From positions 1-50,845 of the forward strand of contig JAMPYD010000001.1 in NCBI GenBank assembly GCA_023700845.1: a DNA stretch of 50,845 nt, in the 5' to 3' direction. The stretch is from Elusimicrobiota bacterium (lineage in GTDB: Bacteria; Elusimicrobiota; Elusimicrobia; UBA1565; UBA9628). Below the pieces are notes generated by a model. It was not told the origin of the DNA, made no database searches, and saw only the letters and a list, made by a program, of their open reading frames with translations. Below are positions 48,701 to 50,845 of this stretch, piece after piece; within the stretch, counting starts at the first letter, position 1; every line of letters starts with the position of its first letter. The position numbers were made by a program, and so were the translations under genes.

Positions 48701-50845
48701 GTCGTACGCCTTGGCCCCGTTTGAGGCGAGTCCCCAGGGCAAAGCCTTCCTCAACCCATCCGAGATCTTTTCGTATAGGTTCTTTTTCTCCTTATATAAG
48801 ACCGCGTAACCATCATCGTCGCCATTCGGATCGCTTTGAGCGATCCGGTCGCGCTGGAAGGGGACCAAGGTGTTGTCCAGAAGGTCCTGGACCTCCACGA
48901 GCATGGGCGCCAACGTTTGTTTGATGAGCGAACGCTTGCGATCTATCAACGCCTGACCTTGCGCGGCGGGCGCGCCGGCGTTGATGTAGGCTTCGTCGAG
49001 CGACACGTCATCCAAAACGCCCTGCAGAGCCGCGACGGAGCGGGTGAACACGGTCTTCGCTTTCGGCAAAACATCGGTGATCGGCTTCTCGAGGGCCTTC
49101 GCCGTGGCCTCGGCCTCCAGGCGCCGCACGGTCAGGTCGCCGAGGAAGGGGATCAGGCGGGAAAGATCTATCTTTCTGGTCTTGGCGTCGAAACCCGCGT
49201 CGGTGTCGGGGAAGGAGGCGGCGTCGAGGCGGTCGAGCAGGTCGGGCAGCAAGGTCCTCAGCTCGTCGGCGGAGCGGCCCTTGAGGCGGGGCAGGGCCGC
49301 GCCCGGGGCGCCTTGCTCGATGAGCGCGGAGAGCTCGTCTGCGGAGGCGGCGAGCGCGTCGCTCGAGGACCCCAGGCGGGCTTCGAGCTCGAGCTGCTCC
49401 GCGCGCCACGCGACGAGCGACTCCAGGCGCGAGCCGCCGAAGTCGTCGGCCACGCGCGTCGTCCCGTTCGGGTCGAGGGCGCGCTCGACGCCCGCGAGGA
49501 TGTCCGCGTGCTCGTCGCGCTGCCCGCGCCAGAAGTCGCGGCGGCGCGCGAGCAAAGCGCGCGTGGCCTCGAGGGTCGGGTTCGACACGCTCTCGGAGGG
49601 CACGCCCGGGACCGCGACGACCAGCACGCCGGCGAACTCGAGGGGCACGGCCGCGATGCGCGCGTCGGCCTCGGCGACCTTGGCGCGGTAGCCGGCGACC
49701 TCGATGGACTTCGCCTTGAGGTAGTCGAGGGACAGGTCGGACACGCCCGAGGGCGACGACGAGCCGTGCTCGAGCGCGTCGATCAGCGACGGCAGCAAGG
49801 CGAGGCGTCGGTCGTACTCGGAGACCGCGTCGGCGCTGCGGCCGCGGTCGCGCGCGTCGATCGCGGCCAGCAGGCCGGATACGTCGGCGCGGAAGCGCGC
49901 CACCGCGGAGGACAGGCCGCCCACGCGGACCGCGAGCGAGGCGAAGTCGTCGCGCCGCGCGGCGTCCTCGGCGGTCTGCGCCTCGGCCTCGCGGCGCCAC
50001 TCCTCGGTCCGCCGCGCCTGCTCGGCCGCGTCCTCGGCGGAGCCGGCGTTGGCGCCGCGGCGCCGCTCGATGAGCTTGAGCTTCTCCTCGACGAGCGCCT
50101 GCATCTTGCCGAGCGCCGCGTCCGCCGAATTAAGGAGGCTCAAGCTGTAGGACAGGTCCATCACCATCGCCAGGCGCGCGAAGTTCTTGCGGAACTCGAG
50201 GGTGTCCCGGCCGTCGCGGCGCTCGCGCAGGGCGACGGAGCGGGAGCGGTCCGCCACGGCGAGCATCGCCTCCGCCGCGTCGCGCGCGGCCAGGTTCGCC
50301 TGGAGCTGGGCGTTGAGCGCCTCGACCCGGGCGAGCCGGGCCTCGACCGCCGCCTCCGCGGGGGTGCCGGCCAGGTCCGGCTTGACCGCCGGAGCGGACG
50401 ACGGGTCGGAGGTGATGTCGTCGAACATCCGGCGCAGGGCCTCGAGCGAGGCCCACTGCGATTCGCGGGCGTCCTCGGCGCCGGAGCCGGCCTGCGATTC
50501 GGGCAGCAGCGGAGAGACGCGCTCGAGGAGGCGGTCGAGCCGGGCGATCGCCTCGGCGTCGGCCGCGCCGCCGGACAGGTCGCCGCTCTGGCCGAGGCGC
50601 CGCCGGAGCTCGGCCTCGGAAGCGGGGGCGCCGGGATACGGGAGGGCCTCGGGCCGCAGCGGGGCCGGCTGCGGGACCGGCTGAGCCGCCCTGACCCCGA
50701 AGTCCGGGGCCGTCAGCGCCGCGACCTTGGCCGCGGCGCGGTAATGTTCGACGAGCGCGGGCGCCTCGTCGGGGACCGAGGGGACCGTCAGGCCGAGGGC
50801 GTCGGCGAGCTCGGGCAAAGCCGCGAGCGCGGCCGGAGCGGACTC
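39758..50845 (-). CDS. Giant envelope protein, at least 3,695 codons, N-terminus beyond the window
   Basis: One frame is open from the right edge to TAA 39758 without a stop; the true start lies outside. Composition is Ala/Arg/Glu/Leu-rich, with many long helices and coiled-coils. Regions counted from 50,818: helical N-terminal 1-1150; a mixed domain about 1155-1400 (SQFERFLSQLFGAL onward); a beta-rich barrel-like part about 1405-1565 (TFNLEFYYAKTGG, GRISYEIPDMGWTINAQGK, LTVSFESTYTLGELW); then TolC/OEP-like helical hairpins. One hairpin lies around 1849-1885 (VAVTVRLPIYAPTKGNVNSA) and another around 2020-2120 (VGIELAPEELRQLDAGRRGA). The C-terminal third has beta-hairpin segments (VSAVYLDEKELKKA, RRVFHDKDELAG) and a helical end. 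Function unknown; an outer-membrane or trans-envelope structural or efflux-related role is inferred. Confidence 0.85.
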   Translation of the reverse strand, partial: ESAPAALAALPELADALGLTVPSVPDEAPALVEHYRAAAKVAALTAPDFGVRAAQPVPQPAPLRPEALPYPGAPASEAELRRRLGQSGDLSGGAADAEAIARLDRLLERVSPLLPESQAGSGAEDARESQWASLEALRRMFDDITSDPSSAPAVKPDLAGTPAEAAVEARLARVEALNAQLQANLAARDAAEAMLAVADRSRSVALRERRDGRDTLEFRKNFARLAMVMDLSYSLSLLNSADAALGKMQALVEEKLKLIERRRGANAGSAEDAAEQARRTEEWRREAEAQTAEDAARRDDFASLAVRVGGLSSAVARFRADVSGLLAAIDARDRGRSADAVSEYDRRLALLPSLIDALEHGSSSPSGVSDLSLDYLKAKSIEVAGYRAKVAEADARIAAVPLEFAGVLVVAVPGVPSESVSNPTLEATRALLARRRDFWRGQRDEHADILAGVERALDPNGTTRVADDFGGSRLESLVAWRAEQLELEARLGSSSDALAASADELSALIEQGAPGAALPRLKGRSADELRTLLPDLLDRLDAASFPDTDAGFDAKTRKIDLSRLIPFLGDLTVRRLEAEATAKALEKPITDVLPKAKTVFTRSVAALQGVLDDVSLDEAYINAGAPAAQGQALIDRKRSLIKQTLAPMLVEVQDLLDNTLVPFQRDRIAQSDPNGDDDGYAVLYKEKKNLYEKISDGLRKALPWGLASNGAKAYDPGAARAGIAQVRTQYEDYKKIVVDYQDSMRRRKDPANAEMEDLYGERVPYSLVRRAAVYREERRVRAVKMNASAVAVNSMLVQLDGLTSNTHSFAVKYKLPTDLDPESPSTGPRLTSMADARVLQNMASAIKEIADAALAASGGTELGVGGGDGIPTGAQPPLDVSTNQRIALLGLEAIKRLVPTTASAAAGDSYAECLARFLFADALVTTSDDYLKDRIPVFEAFLARAFTGLSFGLSDLDADLAWVGGDLSGGEAVLARKVAAFDMLSGVAREGADLFGQKTQWSQESVGTVGRVQTYYDTLGEVYSSGDEALDAERKAALEFRDALKKSRDGIQEQRTTVVGWLQQLDNPNETALSRVAQNISSIQDRTRAVLETNIEARRAERARDAAAKAVADVLKELGAERAALDRELEPVGDLGRLSPALAGRVSAVGRTGPAWLAENRGGPQTMVIPKSQFERFLSQLFGALSADAAARDLAAIREQILKDPRALSQLLPGTKMVEVGEGTDGFYLVYQSEFSTPGGLETAQQVTFGNALKLWGQNVSVIGHRFASPPSAGNAPFGDQGVTVRVESLDSDRMVNYLDVTFHKFVQDIPPDLTVGSQAREARMMVFDDFALMVADGKVYFGAAGFADFAATDAGGKPSYYGGNLKSKIKFSKVLSLNAEQTALFAKDPRRFLQEVNLDFTGYDPTLDQSFLIEGRGQDREYTRSKLGVGVDLAAALGQEDTFNLEFYYAKTGGTDPLTQQAVGATILKGFTFDVGGHETRLSVGGGGELGERVNSVNGRISYEIPDMGWTINAQGKLAGSAAAYFAEIRKRTGENSELALSYGSRYIGLNDRLTVSFESTYTLGELWRSVTGAAAEDLRGGKTMAEFDAALSDFFARDEANNPALAELARAFDADAGRRLIVLEIGRLSREIGELQKAGAFLDNVRQRAMVGFVSGPVGPGTAERATGGGFQVGTQTELTMTKSQRELVESRAAALFTLGLDLEEQLLDTAKAWQSALAAIALAKWKRHLAVFLAAHAEDQVLRAEAEARVIEATDDLRRASLRYASLTGRGPEEPLPFDGVNPNDLDRVLRLVARALASPERLGELFSRARGSMKMPEAKLAVLDWVPWIEKFTLSVGAQLPDLLSSQALGVAVTVRLPIYAPTKGNVNSAYVLQSQAAMLEMAARLKSTRLRARSERIAARGWFERTRDAEAAASEARVELSDGIRLYRNALIGAPELRARARRWLDAATDSLTFGIEGSLHDAWASLDAAGQPLSPVGETREEPKDMNAAFDQATAQSASWEALARRSSAARELLEASDRRIRKVDVDLSVGANITAAGVALIPAFGFTGLMVLPVVGIELAPEELRQLDAGRRGAEADLYTRLQDKAAADMALNLTRALLEASYAAKQIALYEGELIPSLEAALDGTPGAAEKLRAARAALSDLIARRREAEVAANHLLGRPLDSRLLLSVDAETALSALAARSAALNPAAAAREALESRLRIARAVEAAVDKGLRVDRLRLDPISMVGRSLGRLISALSGDGVPSPEVVAIARERTLSAERALEAFDEALPAARARLGSELSRVRAARAALAGRGDAESRARALELDRQEAMLRAQISMWGSSTAAEAASLPATYAELRDRLREAALRQAPPKYDHGDLGAFETAPPLDATGSVRFYDHRQTLSGDPIGRSFVEGWLEARLRSPSTPPEAMAALARLREDRADEVRRSGAAAARARADMALARLRFDAALMRWSEGVGIGAEARARVARDLAETAAFLHLPPGTPPEALLALLPAPSDGDLASAAAREVAEAEAFDLELLKDTLFTSGLPEELSGRDRLPQLRADLLAEKMSSRGFTPMAAIGLFRGTWVQGAFLEAPDPERVRAGLVEVIDDALRRELEDSRRLQGLSLLLHTLMASVAEKTRLVAALRLRELAARRDLLGSVERVRMKLSPVSEIASAQAEAARAQFEFVAATQALAEDFARLTGELSALGISPAVYARSRSTAGDRDPLEPAERTARARLLAWWADRLLDADFERRNDELLAGAPESIRAELRVLVERYRVAAKDAAAVKSNDYDPAERLDRLMKVDLQGRRRLIEGTLSRILSELQSADPARGASWTGLMGFLRQEASASAELEGSVLAREGGVNAELSRVYWSAVKAPPALDGPVRRLIDLDARVAGLRREAQAAWLARSTSPRDHLLKDQALDAYVSALDAFDAELAAVLELPEAAADAAWTRSLDGLFGVRESLARRRDRLQYGRGILTLEASIALGESRLRALRFDPTETREIAPASETVAFLRAMKARWIGRTDALPALVALRGSKGVTWSSPAEVRRLEAAGRVSDLAGRRFVAPESWVGRVPETAAQALETGWIEVVEGDDAARERLAEVRARRAAAARRAALDRALLSSEVVLEGGAVGASLALADLRRLEGEGRVLWFEARPDPRTGLRKALPVPAARLRAPSELVAFVRVDGPAPDPAAYPSLEALEASGASASYRRADLGRAGLLALAEEARAQALTARRAGWLKLKLSSWGFALDAAGEVSAVYLDEKELKKAAEEAEDPKDPGHKWTFHKTAELSVGLGADGTVVSVRVGAKTIPLGGVAATWLGAEPLALETDAQGRVRRVFHDKDELAGKAGGWWVEDASGRVWKDTDAEYAPTSKPKRWIDPANGFTVHLGRELNDARLEAARSAASAARHWAYSPGQWPDLVLEIPRGVVQIPIELITGRDPNQHGYLGGAYARRGEGGATIRRGPGGTLLHAIDILGILPDPVQRYFDPSQFPSVVDGDGPLNPGDAASSKDPRTLDGRLNLVFGSGALLREARWAQEDREAARAEALSAFRGGARREVLETVRGRAGNYAEAYTRTETGRAAFLAALAELGLGAGAGGGTISADPRRAATDRVVLSFLLELGAEGQDARLRLYEEELRKLEARPEAKSDFDAEVAAAEASLSAALAARRAAEEAVKSLTVNMPGESPLALRLASL

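Overview
The window is a high-GC bacterial chromosome segment from a Gram-negative-type cell: it encodes a TolQ/TolR/TonB-like energy-transduction set, signal-peptide-bearing outer-membrane barrels ending in Phe, lipoproteins and a very large envelope protein with TolC-like stretches. Phylum placement is a guess. The giant low-complexity envelope gene, the triple-KaiC protein and the high GC would fit an Elusimicrobiota-like lineage, but nothing here proves it. Many first genes of transcription units have a TAnnnT box only 4-8 bases before the start codon (5611-, 8132-, 8162+, 34775+, 37315-, 37339+, 39577-, and 18230+, 32776-, 32858+ in the island), which suggests common leaderless transcription. 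Genes inside operons carry ordinary GGAGG-type sites.

Left chromosomal part (1-14,504). A MoxR/DUF58/BatA-type operon runs leftward, with a BatA-like protein fused to a DUF4159 domain that leaves the window. Next is a leftward four-gene unit (MDR oxidoreductase, GNAT acetyltransferase, 55-aa lipoprotein, ceramidase-like membrane protein). A divergent tolQ-tolR-tonB-like operon follows, ending in a small membrane protein. After it comes a leftward pair: a protein with three KaiC/RecA ATPase domains overlapping a GAF-containing histidine kinase.

Mobile island (about 14,505-34,598). A perfect 43-bp direct repeat, equal to the 5' half of tRNA-Ser(GCU) plus four upstream bases, bounds about 20 kb of visibly lower-GC DNA. 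Only the right copy continues into a complete tRNA gene. The tyrosine integrase next to the right att, an HTH excisionase-like gene, a divergent ribbon-helix-helix repressor with a 19-bp palindromic operator, and a rolling-circle (HUH) Rep protein mark it as an integrated plasmid-like element. Its cargo is defence-like: a rightward cluster of a two-TM coiled-coil protein, two small proteins, an Abi_C protein and two RNxxxH HEPN-like proteins; a two-gene type III restriction-modification system; and an XRE regulator. It also carries a second tyrosine recombinase with two accessory genes, a pair of paralogous lipoproteins with a GYF/DUF4352-like membrane protein, and a predicted cysteine-hydrolase-like protein.

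Right chromosomal part (34,600-50,845). After the tRNA terminator come an outer-membrane protein, a secreted protein with a Lys/Pro/Glu tail, a leftward outer-membrane barrel protein, a DUF962/Mpo1-like membrane protein and a DinG-like helicase that lacks one expected Fe-S cysteine. The last 11 kb is a single leftward reading frame of at least 3,695 codons, open at the right edge.
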